DNA from: Candidatus Iainarchaeum sp.
GTDB lineage: Archaea; Iainarchaeota; Iainarchaeia; Iainarchaeales; DTGL01
Reading direction: 5' to 3'
Assembly (NCBI GenBank): GCA_026413945.1
Contig: JAOAJX010000005.1
Span: 1 to 64,000, forward strand
DNA: 64,000 bases
The translations under genes and the position numbers were made by a program. Shown here piece after piece: positions 27,535 through 37,239 of the stretch; positions within the stretch are counted from its first letter, which is position 1, and each line of letters starts with the position of its first letter. Under the pieces are notes generated by a model. It was not told where the DNA came from. It worked only from the letters and a program-made list of their open reading frames with translations, and ran no database searches.

Positions 27535-28548
27535 TTAAGCCCAAAGTATTTTTTCTTCCTCCAATCTCATTCTTTGTTTTATTTGACTACTTCCAATTTC
27601 AGTTTTTTTGCCATACAAATACTCTAATATCCCAAGCCAAGCAATCATCACGCCATTGTCTACACAAAACTTATTTTGCGGAACCAAAAATTTTGTATTA
27701 CGAGAAATGCACATCTTAAACATAATGTTGCGAAGTGCTTTGCTTGCGGCCACCCCACCCACAAGCAAAACCTCAGTTTTTTCAGTATAGGCAAGCGCCC
27801 TTTCAGTGGCTTCCGTAAGCATTGCAAACGCGTTGTGAAGTGTACTAAAAACAAGATTTTCTTTATTGGTTTTTCCTACCAATCTCTTGGCCGCGGTTTC
27901 AAGGCCAGCGAAAGCCAGATCCGTCCCTTTCACAGTATAGGGAAGAAAAAGGTATTTTTTGCCTCTAAAGTAAATTTCATCCAAAGTAGGGCCTGCAGGA
28001 AAGCCGTAGCCGAGTGCTCTGCCGAAAGAATCGAGCATATTTCCAAGACCAATATCTAAAGTTTCACCGAATACCCTGTAAGCGCCATCTTTAAAAGAGA
28101 TTATCTGAGTATTCCCACCACTCACGTAAACTATTAAAGGATCCTTAGCTTTAGTTTCAAGCTTTCCTATCTCGATGTGTGCTAAGCAATGATTAACAGG
28201 AATAAGTGGCTTCCCATTTTTTAAAGCAATAGCTCTTGCACAAGTAGCCCCCACTTTCAAGCATGGGCCAAGTCCTGGACCACGAGCAAATGAAACAATA
28301 TCACAATCACTTATTTTAATTTTTGCCTCATCAAGTGCTTCTTTAATTATTTTTGGAGCATTGTCCAAGTGCTTTTTTGCTGCTTCTTGTGGCCTTATTC
28401 CACCATCAGATAAGAATGAAATCCTCTTATCAGCTATAACCTTGCCCTTTGAATCTACAATGCCAACTCCAAATGTATGGGCTGTGCTCTCAATCCCTAA
28501 GCAAATCTTTTTCTCCAAAAGCACCATTCTCGGCTTCATTATTTCCAT
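27535..28548 (-). CDS. kae1: KEOPS tRNA N6-adenosine threonylcarbamoyltransferase Kae1 (alternative start 28539)
   Basis: GIESTAHTFGVGIV, VNHCLAHIEIGKL, VSGGNTQII, LVGGVAASKALR; not fused to Bud32. Confidence 0.95.
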   Translation of the reverse strand: MEIMKPRMVLLEKKICLGIESTAHTFGVGIVDSKGKVIADKRISFLSDGGIRPQEAAKKHLDNAPKIIKEALDEAKIKISDCDIVSFARGPGLGPCLKVGATCARAIALKNGKPLIPVNHCLAHIEIGKLETKAKDPLIVYVSGGNTQIISFKDGAYRVFGETLDIGLGNMLDSFGRALGYGFPAGPTLDEIYFRGKKYLFLPYTVKGTDLAFAGLETAAKRLVGKTNKENLVFSTLHNAFAMLTEATERALAYTEKTEVLLVGGVAASKALRNIMFKMCISRNTKFLVPQNKFCVDNGVMIAWLGILEYLYGKKTEIGSSQIKQRMRLEEEKILWA

Positions 28549-28715
28549 TTAGTATAGCCGCAATAACCACAGGTTAAACGGTCTTTATGCTCAGCCAAGA
28601 AAACTCCTGGGCCACATTTTGAGCAGTAAAATCTGTTTCTGCTTACTCCAGCGCCACCACATTCATAAAACTTTGATTTTAAGTGCTTTTTGCTATTTTT
28701 TTTGTTTTTATTCAT
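28539..28715 (-). CDS. rps27ae: 30S ribosomal protein S27ae (58 aa, absent from the ORF track)
   Basis: Translated by hand: MNKNKKNSKKHLKSKFYECGGAGVSRNRFYCSKCGPGVFLAEHKDRLTCGYCGYTKWK; zinc-ribbon cysteines. Confidence 0.9.
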   Translation of the reverse strand: MNKNKKNSKKHLKSKFYECGGAGVSRNRFYCSKCGPGVFLAEHKDRLTCGYCGYTKWK

Positions 28716-28719
28716 CTAA

Positions 28720-29040
28720 TCACTTCGCATTTTTTTCATCAACAACTTTTTTTCCTTTCTGATCAGTCTTTTCAGTTCCTCTAGAGAGTATATGCTTCGG
28801 CTCAAACCTTTTCAGCAAGTCGCTGTTTTTATATAAGTGTGCTTCTCCAAAGCATCGTCTCTCGCCGAATCGCCTCTTAATATATCTTATTACAATATTT
28901 GATTCATTAGTATTTTTTAATTGTGCAATTCTTTTTTTTACCTCATCTCTCTTAAAAACCAAAGCACCTTTGATTTCAAATATTATTTCCTCTCGACCAA
29001 CTACTGGATTACTTATATCTTCTTTTATTTCTATTTCCAT
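28720..29040 (-). CDS. rps24e: 30S ribosomal protein S24e
   Basis: NPVVGREEIIFEIKG; RRFGERRCFGEAHLYKN. Confidence 0.88.
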   Translation of the reverse strand: MEIEIKEDISNPVVGREEIIFEIKGALVFKRDEVKKRIAQLKNTNESNIVIRYIKRRFGERRCFGEAHLYKNSDLLKRFEPKHILSRGTEKTDQKGKKVVDEKNAK

Positions 29041-29044
29041 AAAA

Positions 29045-29239
29045 TCACCTGCTTATCCTAAGGGCATATTTTCCTGGTGTGCTTATACCCATTTTTGAGG
29101 CAATCTCTGATTTCTCCGGATTTAGCAGAAGTACATATCCGCGCCAAAAAGTTGTTAGCGCTTTTGATCCACAATTTGGACACTCACTTCCTTTCTCAAT
29201 AACTCTTCTGCAATTCCTACAAACTTTGTCACGCTCCAT
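29045..29239 (-). CDS. spt4: Transcription elongation factor Spt4 (RpoE2)
   Basis: CRNCRRVIEKGSECPNCGS..LTTFWRGYVLLLNPEKSEIASKMGISTPGKYALRI. Confidence 0.9.
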   Translation of the reverse strand: MERDKVCRNCRRVIEKGSECPNCGSKALTTFWRGYVLLLNPEKSEIASKMGISTPGKYALRISR

Positions 29240-29901
29240 TACTTACCACCTTTCTCCTTCTGCTTCTTATCTTTGTCTTCAGAAACTTTAATCGGTTTCT
29301 TCTGTGGCTTATCTTTATCTTTTTTTTCCTTCGTTTTACCACTTCTCGCGTCTTTTATCTGCTGTTCAACCCATTGCTGTTTTCCTAAAAATGGCTGACG
29401 CATAGTTAATCCAATCTTCGAATCAGAAATGCTACCTTTGAGGCTTATACTTACAATTCTAGCTAAGACTTTGTCATTAATCCCTATTTTTAACTTACTC
29501 TCTTTTGAAACAAAAACCGAATTTTTTGAATCATAGTTTAGATACTCATCAATTATTTGGCTCACATGCACAAGGCCTTCTATTGGCCCTATCCTTACAA
29601 ATAAACCAAAGTCAGCCGTTTCGTTTACCACTCCTTCAACAATTTCGTGCATTACAGGTCTAAAAGCCAAAAACTCAAGCTCAGTATCATAATAAACTGC
29701 TCCATCACCATGCACTATTTTACCTTCACCACTTTTTTTAGCGTTGATTACTGCCACTATAACACCTATATCTTCGTCTATAATTCCTTCGTATTGTTCT
29801 TGTGCTAGTTCAAGTAAAGCCTTTTTCATTTTTACGCCAAGCTTTACTGGCGGAACCCTAAGTTTATCCTTTACACGAACAACTTCAAACACATACATCA
29901 C
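29239..29901 (-). CDS. rpoE1: DNA-directed RNA polymerase subunit Rpo7 (RpoE')
   Basis: MYVFEVVRVKDKLRVPP; S1 domain ETADFGLFVRIGPIEGLVHVSQI; Lys-rich C-terminus. Confidence 0.92.
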   Translation of the reverse strand: MMYVFEVVRVKDKLRVPPVKLGVKMKKALLELAQEQYEGIIDEDIGVIVAVINAKKSGEGKIVHGDGAVYYDTELEFLAFRPVMHEIVEGVVNETADFGLFVRIGPIEGLVHVSQIIDEYLNYDSKNSVFVSKESKLKIGINDKVLARIVSISLKGSISDSKIGLTMRQPFLGKQQWVEQQIKDARSGKTKEKKDKDKPQKKPIKVSEDKDKKQKEKGGK

Positions 29902-30289
29902 TTCCGAAAATTTTTTTATTTCTCAGATAAATAACCTTCCCACCATAACTTTTAATTAATTTCTTAAGTCTCTGATCATGGGTTGCAACAAGAAAGCCTT
30001 TTTTTGATAGACGTGCTAGATCTTTATCCGCATTTTTAGAAAGCATAACTACTTTGATATTTTTATGCTCTAAAATTTTAACAGCTATTTTTGCCCTTTT
30101 CGCAACAGATGTTTCTGCACCTTTTGATTTGGCAATTTTTCTAATTTCGTTTATAACACTTTGTGGAACAAAAATTTCACATAAACCAAAGCTTTTAGTA
30201 AGTTCATCGAATAAGTCAACCTTTTTTTCGATAGAATAAAGTATTATATTAGTATCTAAGGCAATTCTACTGTGCGATCCCATACGCAA
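29885..30289 (-). CDS. PIN domain protein (Fcf1/Utp24-like)
   Basis: IALDTNIILYSIEKKVDLF; ADKDLARLSKKGFLVATHDQRLKK; beside aIF2-gamma gene. Confidence 0.85.
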   Translation of the reverse strand: MRMGSHSRIALDTNIILYSIEKKVDLFDELTKSFGLCEIFVPQSVINEIRKIAKSKGAETSVAKRAKIAVKILEHKNIKVVMLSKNADKDLARLSKKGFLVATHDQRLKKLIKSYGGKVIYLRNKKIFGSDVCV

Positions 30290-31481
30290 CTAACCTCCAT
30301 CTCATCTCGTGCTGTTTGCTTATTGCAATCGTTTGCCCTTTCCAAAAAGAGGCCTCTTTTTTAAGCTGCGCACTTATCTTATTGCCCTGAACTTTCTTAA
30401 CAATCGCAAGCGAAGTCATGGTTCCAATAGTCAATACTAAAGACTCCCCAATTTTTATGCTCTGTATCGCTTTTGAAGTGGTTCTATCCATATAATGTAC
30501 TTCCAGCTCAATTTCTTTAGCAGGCTCTGGTAACGTTCCAACAGCGCCGATAAGCTGCCCTTTCATCTGGTCGTTCTGGGTTGTACTTGGATCTAAAGTT
30601 GTTTCTATTGCTATTAGGCCGCCAGGCTTTGCAAAATCGAGCTTTCCAGAGGCTGTGCTTATATTGCAAACAGTTGTGATAACCTTTTTACCATCAAAAC
30701 CAGGGCTTATTTCTATGGCATCACCAACCTTCACTGATCCTTGCAATATAGTACCGCCCAATACACCACCAAACATTTTATCAATCTCTGTTCCGGGGAT
30801 GTTTACATCAAAAGATCGACCACAATACATCTTCAGTGGCTTATTTTCATCTAATAGTGGGCTTTTTATATGTGTTTCCAAAGCTTCAATAAGTGCACTT
30901 ATATTCACTTTCAAATGTGCTGCCGTTGGTATTACTGGAGCACTGACAGAATATGACTTCAAAAATTTTTGTATCTGTGCATAATTCTTGAGAGCTTCAT
31001 CCTTCGTCACAAGATCTATCTTATTCTGTACCACTACGATCTGATCTATTTTACTCATCTTTATAGCATTGAGATGCTCTATAGTTTGTGCTTGTGGGCA
31101 GTCTTCATTAGCAGCAACAACAAGTATGGCCCCATGCATTAGCGCTGCGCCACTAAGCATTGTAGTCATCAAAGTTTCGTGGCCAGGTGCATCGACAAAG
31201 GAAACTTTCCTTTGGAATACTCCATGAGCTTTGCATTTTGGGCAGTTTTCTTCAACAGAAAAATATGTTCCACAATTTGGGCATTTATAAAAATTAGCAT
31301 CAGCATAACCTATTCTTATTGATATGCCTCTTTTTAACTCCTCGCTATGAGTATCCACCCATTTACCAGTGAGTGCTTCTACTAGGCTTGTTTTACCAGC
31401 ATCCACATGGCCTATAAGACCTATATTAACACTTGATTGCACATCTCTGTCTGGTTTTTTTTCTTTTTTAGTTTTTTTCAA
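30267..31481 (-). CDS. eif2g: Translation initiation factor aIF2 gamma subunit
   Basis: NIGLIGHVDAGKTSLVEALTG, CPNCGTYFSVEENCPKC, VDAPGHETLMTTML, VVQNKIDLV. Confidence 0.95.
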   Translation of the reverse strand: MKKTKKEKKPDRDVQSSVNIGLIGHVDAGKTSLVEALTGKWVDTHSEELKRGISIRIGYADANFYKCPNCGTYFSVEENCPKCKAHGVFQRKVSFVDAPGHETLMTTMLSGAALMHGAILVVAANEDCPQAQTIEHLNAIKMSKIDQIVVVQNKIDLVTKDEALKNYAQIQKFLKSYSVSAPVIPTAAHLKVNISALIEALETHIKSPLLDENKPLKMYCGRSFDVNIPGTEIDKMFGGVLGGTILQGSVKVGDAIEISPGFDGKKVITTVCNISTASGKLDFAKPGGLIAIETTLDPSTTQNDQMKGQLIGAVGTLPEPAKEIELEVHYMDRTTSKAIQSIKIGESLVLTIGTMTSLAIVKKVQGNKISAQLKKEASFWKGQTIAISKQHEMRWRLVAYGIAQ

Positions 31482-31517
31482 TCTACCGCCTCTTTAAATC
31501 TTCTATTTGGTCATTAC

Positions 31518-31907
31518 CTATGTCCCTTTGCTTTCCGCCTTTTCTTCTTTTCCAAGCACCTTTTCTATTGGTTCTTCACCATATTTTGTTATTTTAAGGT
31601 TCAACTGGTTTATGTCTTCAGCAATCACATTGCCTCTAACCCTTTTCCTTTTCATAATTCCTTTTTCTTTAGGTCTATACCCAACCCCCGCTTTGAGAAG
31701 AACCATCGGCCTAGTAACTCCTTCAACAGTTGGTTTCATTGGAAAGCCACATTTATCGCTACCACCAGTTATTTTTGCTTTGTAACCCTTTAGGTTTAAA
31801 ACATCAAGTTCTACTTCCGAGCCTATTTTTTTGCCTAAAAAAACCGGCTTTGGAAAATTTATGTTGTATGCTTTCCTTGTTTTTGGATCACTAATTACAA
31901 TATTCAT
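31518..31907 (-). CDS. rps6e: 30S ribosomal protein S6e
   Basis: KITGGSDKCGFPMKPTVEG; GYRPKEKGIMKRKRVRGNVI. Confidence 0.93.
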   Translation of the reverse strand: MNIVISDPKTRKAYNINFPKPVFLGKKIGSEVELDVLNLKGYKAKITGGSDKCGFPMKPTVEGVTRPMVLLKAGVGYRPKEKGIMKRKRVRGNVIAEDINQLNLKITKYGEEPIEKVLGKEEKAESKGT

Positions 31908-31918
31908 ATATCACCACC

Positions 31919-33667
31919 TTAACAGTTCAACAACTTCTTGCTGATTTCATTTATTTCAGCTAAAACACCATGTTCCTCTGCATTTAAATCAAATTCCTTT
32001 AACATAAAAAGATCTCTTTTGCTGATAACACTATAAAGCACACTGTCCTCTTTTATATTCCTGCCAACGACACCGCCTTCAACGGCAATTGCAACTTCTT
32101 GATTCGCAAGTGCCTCATCAATATCTTTTTTGTCACATTGAATTGATGTAATTTTTCCCACTATTTTACCATTTTCGTTCATTAACTCAATGTTTCTCTT
32201 TATTCTACCAGCCAATACTTTTACACCAAATATTGCCGGATCTTTTTTCCTGAAAACATATCTGCTTAGAACTTGAACTTTTGCTGGCCAGACTATCTTT
32301 TTATTCTGTTCCATTTTGATTTCTGCTTCTTTCTCAATCCTCCATTTTAGGTATTCCTCTATTAGCGTATATATTACATCCCCTTTAAATATTTTAATAT
32401 TTAGTTTATCAGCTTCTTCTTGGGCATAACAATCAACATCTACTGAAAAGCCAAGTATAACTGCTTCAAGTGGCATGCTTTCTTTTACAGACGCCGCTTC
32501 CACAACATCTTTTTTCGTTATTGTGCCAATGTCTGCACTGCCAACCATTATTCTTCTTGAATTAAGCATCGAAACAAGTGCTTCAAGTGATCCTAGTGCA
32601 TTTGCCTTCACGATAACGCCTTTTTTGTTTTTAACAATAACAGACTCAATCTCACCTTCTATAATTTTATCAGCATTTTTTGCTGAGGCAAGTAAAAGCG
32701 GAGAACCAGCTAACGCATCGTCAAGGTTAGGCGCAGCTATCTTTATCCCACATGCTGCACTTACTTTTTTAACAGAAGTAAAAGCTGCTCTCTTGTCAGA
32801 TATCTCATTTAATGGTTTTGGTTTAAGGAGAGCTCTTACCTTGGTCTTTATAATGCCATTACGCCCGCCGACAACAATTACATCATTTACGGCTAAGGTG
32901 CCAGCTAATAATATAACATCAATTGTTTTACCAAGGCCAAAATCCTCTTTTGTCTCCAATACTACACCAAAAGCTTCTTCTTGGCTTATCTCGAGTTTTT
33001 TGCTCATAAATTTTTGACTGAGTCCAGCAATGAGTACCAAAAGTTCAGGAATACCTTCACCAGTTTTACCTGAACATGGTACCAAAGCAACCTGTTTCCT
33101 AAAATCTGAGCAATTATCAAATCTTTCACTTGTGAAGCCAAGCTCAAACATTTTTCCAACGACAGAATATAACTTTTCATCAAGTTCAACTATAGCTTCC
33201 TTTGATTGTTTTTTCATATTATCTATGAAACTGCCTTTTTTTGAAATCCAATTAGTAAGGGTATCAATTTTCGTTAAAGCTATGATAAAAGGAGTTCTAT
33301 ACTTCTTAAGTATTTCAATAGATTCAATAGTTTGGTGTTGTATTCCTTGATTTATGTCAACAACCAAAAGCGCCAAATCAGCATTGCTTCCACCCCTTCT
33401 TCTAAGGTTAACAAAAGCTTCATGACCCGGAGTATCTATAAAGAGAACACCAGGTATACTAAGCTTAAAGCCAAACCTTTCAAGAAGATCTGCACTTTCC
33501 TTTTCTATTATATGCTTTGGTATTTCAGTAGCCCCAATATGCTGAGTTATTTTTCCAGGTTCACGCTCTGCAACAATAGTTCCACGTATTGTATCAAGTA
33601 AAGTTGTTTTCCCATGATCAACATGTCCGAGTACTACAACTATTGGTTGCCTTAGCATTTGTACCAC
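31919..33667 (-). CDS. infB: Translation initiation factor aIF5B (IF-2)
   Basis: VLGHVDHGKTTLLDTIRGTIVAEREPGKITQHIGATEIP; DTPGHEAFVNLRRRGG; no intein. Confidence 0.95.
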   Translation of the reverse strand: MVQMLRQPIVVVLGHVDHGKTTLLDTIRGTIVAEREPGKITQHIGATEIPKHIIEKESADLLERFGFKLSIPGVLFIDTPGHEAFVNLRRRGGSNADLALLVVDINQGIQHQTIESIEILKKYRTPFIIALTKIDTLTNWISKKGSFIDNMKKQSKEAIVELDEKLYSVVGKMFELGFTSERFDNCSDFRKQVALVPCSGKTGEGIPELLVLIAGLSQKFMSKKLEISQEEAFGVVLETKEDFGLGKTIDVILLAGTLAVNDVIVVGGRNGIIKTKVRALLKPKPLNEISDKRAAFTSVKKVSAACGIKIAAPNLDDALAGSPLLLASAKNADKIIEGEIESVIVKNKKGVIVKANALGSLEALVSMLNSRRIMVGSADIGTITKKDVVEAASVKESMPLEAVILGFSVDVDCYAQEEADKLNIKIFKGDVIYTLIEEYLKWRIEKEAEIKMEQNKKIVWPAKVQVLSRYVFRKKDPAIFGVKVLAGRIKRNIELMNENGKIVGKITSIQCDKKDIDEALANQEVAIAVEGGVVGRNIKEDSVLYSVISKRDLFMLKEFDLNAEEHGVLAEINEISKKLLNC

Positions 33668-34114
33668 TCACCTTAAGCCCGTAGAACCAAAACCTTTTTC
33701 ACCTCTTTCTGTATTTTTGAGTGCATTAGTTTCTCTCAGCTTAAGCATTTCAAATTTGTTAAAAACGATTTGTGCGATTTTTTGTCCTCTTTCAATCTTA
33801 ACTTTCTTTTCACCTAGATTTATTAAAATTACTTTTATTTCACCCCTATAATTAGGATCAATAGTACCAGGAGTATTAAGCACAGTTATGCCATAATTCA
33901 TTGCTAAGCCACTTTTAGGCCTTATCTGTGCCTCAATTCCTTTTGGAAGCGCCATTCTTATACCAGTTCCAACAATTTTTATTTTGCCTGGTTCAATCTC
34001 TGTGCATTCATTTGAAAACAGATCATATCCAGCATCTCCAACTAATGCCTTTTCTGGCAATTTTGCTTTTTGATCAATCTTAACAATTAATGCCTCTTTT
34101 TTCATTTGCATCAC
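33668..34114 (-). CDS. dut: dUTP diphosphatase
   Basis: GDAGYDLFS, IRPKSGLAMNYGITVLNTPGTIDPNYRGEIKVIL, RGQKIAQIVF, RGEKGFGSTG. Confidence 0.92.
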   Translation of the reverse strand: MMQMKKEALIVKIDQKAKLPEKALVGDAGYDLFSNECTEIEPGKIKIVGTGIRMALPKGIEAQIRPKSGLAMNYGITVLNTPGTIDPNYRGEIKVILINLGEKKVKIERGQKIAQIVFNKFEMLKLRETNALKNTERGEKGFGSTGLR

Positions 34115-34157
34115 TTAATAAAAAGTGCTGAAGGCACCTTTAGCGATTATGAGTAAA

Positions 34158-34655
34158 TCATACCTTGTTCTTACTGCTTATATTCGAAAGCTCGTCTCTT
34201 GAGTATATCACTGAGTTTAGGCCGTCATAGCTAAAAATTTCTTCTTTTTCAAAAAAGAGCTCTATTTCCTTTTTAGCCACAATGCTATCAGAAGATGCAT
34301 GAATTACGTTATTTTGCTGACTCATCGAATATTTGCCCCTTATCGTGCCGGGATCAGCATCACGACCGTTTGTTGAACCAACTAATTTGCGGACAACATT
34401 TACTGCATCAAGCCCTTCTACAATTGCAAGTACTACCGGCCCAGAGCTCATAAATGAAACCAAGCTATTGAAAAACGGTTTTCCCTTATGCTCTGCGTAA
34501 TGTTTTTCCAAAATTTGCCTTTCAATGATCTTCATCTTCATCGCAGAAATCTTGAGACCTTTTTTCTCGAAGGTTGAAATTATCTCACCAATAAGTCCCC
34601 TGGTGATTGCGTCTGGCTTTATTATAACAAGTGTCTGCTCATATGTTAAGGCCAT
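34158..34655 (-). CDS. ndk: Nucleoside diphosphate kinase
   Basis: QTLVIIKPDAITRGLIGEII; RKLVGSTNGRDADPGTIRGKYSMSQQNNVIHASSDS. Confidence 0.92.
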   Translation of the reverse strand: MALTYEQTLVIIKPDAITRGLIGEIISTFEKKGLKISAMKMKIIERQILEKHYAEHKGKPFFNSLVSFMSSGPVVLAIVEGLDAVNVVRKLVGSTNGRDADPGTIRGKYSMSQQNNVIHASSDSIVAKKEIELFFEKEEIFSYDGLNSVIYSRDELSNISSKNKV

Positions 34656-34663
34656 TTTCACAC

Positions 34664-34828
34664 CTATTTTTGCTTGTTGACCCATTTTAGCTTAGAAGGG
34701 TTTCTGCTAAGCATAATCATATTCTTCTCACATTTTTTTGAACAAAAACAAAGTATTCGGCCAGCTTTTGTGACCATAATCTTACCTGTACCTTCCACTA
34801 TCTTATCTTTACAAAACGAACATTGCAA
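34664..34828 (-). CDS. rpl24e: 50S ribosomal protein L24e (54 aa, absent from the ORF track)
   Basis: Translated by hand: QCSFCKDKIVEGTGKIMVTKAGRILCFCSKKCEKNMIMLSRNPSKLKWVNKQK; TTG start with ggtg SD. Confidence 0.85.
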   Translation of the reverse strand: MQCSFCKDKIVEGTGKIMVTKAGRILCFCSKKCEKNMIMLSRNPSKLKWVNKQK

Positions 34829-34837
34829 AAAAATCAC

Positions 34838-35044
34838 CTAGAACTCCTTTATTTCAGTGGCCTCAATTTCAGTGTCGAGAAGTGTAACTATATCTCCAAT
34901 CCTTGTATTTCCGCGTATATTTCTCCTCTTTATTCGACCTTTTTCCGGACCTTCTAATATTTGCACAAGAGCTTGCACTATCTCCCCTTGTACGCCTGTC
35001 CGTTTTATTATTTCAACAACTTTTGCTGGAGTACCTTCTGGCAT
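34838..35044 (-). CDS. rps28e: 30S ribosomal protein S28e
   Basis: GTPAKVVEIIKRTGVQGEIVQALVQILEGPEKGRIKRRNIRGNTRIGDIVTLLDTEIEA. Confidence 0.93.
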   Translation of the reverse strand: MPEGTPAKVVEIIKRTGVQGEIVQALVQILEGPEKGRIKRRNIRGNTRIGDIVTLLDTEIEATEIKEF

Positions 35045-35418
35045 TACTTCACCTTACTTTCTTTTTTTGCCCTAACTTCTTGTATCTTTTTTATGATTTC
35101 AGCAAGCTCCTTTGCTGCGCTACCTGGTTCAGCAATGGCAACGCTACTTGCTGCTACATTTAGCCCTGCCTTTTCACCAAGTTCTTTTTTTGTCTTAACA
35201 AAACTATAAGTTATGCCTTTCTCATCACAAATCAAAGGTATATGCATAACTATTTCTTTCGGCTCAACATCTTGGGCTATCAAAACTAGTTTTGCTTCAC
35301 CCCTCTCAATAGATTTAGTAACTTCGTTTACACCTATCCTAAGTTTGCCACTTTCAGATATTCTCTGAAGCAGCCTGAGCTGTTCAGCGGCAAGTTCTTC
35401 TGATACATTAAACTCCAT
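35044..35418 (-). CDS. rpl7ae: 50S ribosomal protein L7Ae
   Basis: LRIGVNEVTKSIERGEAKLVLIAQDVEPKEIVMHIPLICDEKGI. Confidence 0.95.
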   Translation of the reverse strand: MEFNVSEELAAEQLRLLQRISESGKLRIGVNEVTKSIERGEAKLVLIAQDVEPKEIVMHIPLICDEKGITYSFVKTKKELGEKAGLNVAASSVAIAEPGSAAKELAEIIKKIQEVRAKKESKVK

Positions 35419-35516
35419 AATCTAAGACCTCCTACCTTTCGGTTTTTCATCGGAAATTAGAAGCCTTTATCTATTTATTCTAGAGGAAGTTTTAAAATTG
35501 TTTGTTGCAAGCAAAG

Positions 35517-37175
35517 TTATCTGTGTATAAATATCCCCATGATTCCGTTTTCGCTTATAGCATCCACTTTCACAAAACCGAGATTGTCAATGTAATATGT
35601 CTCGCCTTCTTTAAAATTTATGCTTTTATCAGCAAATTTCTTAATCGTAGTGCCGTCAGGCATCTTTATGTATAAATCAATAGTGGAAAGCACCCAAGGC
35701 ACTATGGGTTCTATTTTTTCGTGCCCAGCATATTCCGCAAACGCTTGCATTTCTGTGATTTTTTTCAGCTTTACATTATATGCATTTCTAAGTCTGAAAA
35801 TGCCCTTAGTAGATTCAATTGCGCTTTTATCAACCAAGAAAGGCTGCAGGTCAGCGTTTAAGTTTATAGTTATATTTTCACCTAACTTGACTGTTTTTTC
35901 TGGTGGAAATTCCACTATGAGTTTAAATGGTTTTTCTATTGTGTTGATTCGTGGGCTTTTTTCACTTATTAATTCCCTATTTATAGCGGTAAGCATATCC
36001 CACTCAACAGTTGTATCATTAGGCTTAGTACCTATTTCCATTATTATCCGCCTTATCGTTTCTGGGACAAACCCGCGCTTTCTTAAAGCAACTATAGTAC
36101 CTAGTCTTGGATCATCCCAACCGCTATACAAACCCTCCTCTATTGCAGCTTTTGTTTTAGATGTTGAAAGAATTACACCTTCTAGCATTACACGACCAGT
36201 ATATATTGTGTGTGGGTACTCCCAGCCAAAATAATTATATAGAAAAACTTGCTTTGTCTCGTTTTGTTTGTGTTCTTGCCCCCTGATAATTAGAGTCACC
36301 TCCATTAGATGGTCATCTATTGCTGAAGCAAAGTTGTAGCTTGGCCATACATGCTGATCATCTTTGACTTTTGGGTGATTTGGTTTATCAACAACTTTTG
36401 CAATCCACCAGTCCCTAACACTTGGATCTAGGTGGCTTAAAATAGTTTTTATCCTTATTACAGCTTCACCTTCTTTATACTGATTTTTGACCATTTTATC
36501 AAATCTTTTCATGTGCTCCTTTGATGGTTTTTCTCTGCACGGGCATGGAAGTTGCTTTTTTACTCTGGCACGCCAATACTCAGGATTACATGTACAAACA
36601 TATGCTCTCCCGCTTTCTATGAGCTCAACCATGTATTTTTTGTATATTTCTAGCCTATCGCTGGCAAAATAGACTTCGTCAATTTTACATCCCAACCACT
36701 CAAGATCACGCCTGAAAATTTCTTCAGCATTTGGCATCGGCTTTTTAACTTTTGGATCAGTATCGTCAAACCTTAATATAAATTTTCCATCATATTTTCT
36801 TGCATAGTCATGACTCAAAATAGCCGCCCTCGCATTGCCTATATGCATAGGCCCATTCGGATTTGGCGCAAACCTTGTTATAACTTTCTGCTTTTTAGCC
36901 CATGGTAGATCCTCCAACCCCAAAACCTTCTGCTTTGGCTTTAGCTCGTAACCCTCAATATTTTCGATTTTTTGATACTCATTTTTTATTTCATCAAAGG
37001 CCATGGCATTTACTTTAGAAACAGCTTCCTTAGCAATTTCTGACAAGGTTTTTATGTCAGAATCTGGAAATAGCGCCTTAAGCTTACCAACAACAGCAAC
37101 CTCATTCGCTTTTCCTTCGTGTAAAAATGCATTCTTTATCGAATATTTGTATGCAGCATTTTCTATGCTTTGCAT
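35517..37175 (-). CDS. gltX: Glutamyl-tRNA synthetase (archaeal type)
   Basis: TRFAPNPNGPMHIGNARAAILSHDYAR; RFDDTDPKVKKP; SYNFASAIDDHLMEVTLIIRGQEH; VILSTSKTKAAIEEG. Confidence 0.93.
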   Translation of the reverse strand: MQSIENAAYKYSIKNAFLHEGKANEVAVVGKLKALFPDSDIKTLSEIAKEAVSKVNAMAFDEIKNEYQKIENIEGYELKPKQKVLGLEDLPWAKKQKVITRFAPNPNGPMHIGNARAAILSHDYARKYDGKFILRFDDTDPKVKKPMPNAEEIFRRDLEWLGCKIDEVYFASDRLEIYKKYMVELIESGRAYVCTCNPEYWRARVKKQLPCPCREKPSKEHMKRFDKMVKNQYKEGEAVIRIKTILSHLDPSVRDWWIAKVVDKPNHPKVKDDQHVWPSYNFASAIDDHLMEVTLIIRGQEHKQNETKQVFLYNYFGWEYPHTIYTGRVMLEGVILSTSKTKAAIEEGLYSGWDDPRLGTIVALRKRGFVPETIRRIIMEIGTKPNDTTVEWDMLTAINRELISEKSPRINTIEKPFKLIVEFPPEKTVKLGENITINLNADLQPFLVDKSAIESTKGIFRLRNAYNVKLKKITEMQAFAEYAGHEKIEPIVPWVLSTIDLYIKMPDGTTIKKFADKSINFKEGETYYIDNLGFVKVDAISENGIMGIFIHR

Positions 37176-37239
37176 ATATGCTATTTATATAGGAATATTT
37201 TTAAATATGAACAAAAGTTGAACAAAATTAGAATTCAAA

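Noticed and set aside
32475-33017. 180-aa plus-strand ORF inside aIF5B
   Set aside because: Antisense to a well-conserved gene with low-information composition; shadow ORF. The same applies to most other opposite-strand ORFs in the track.
34158-34655. Apparent insertion near the NDK active-site His (HASSDS)
   Set aside because: The segment can be aligned without a gap to typical HASDSxExAxxEI sequences, so it is ordinary divergence.
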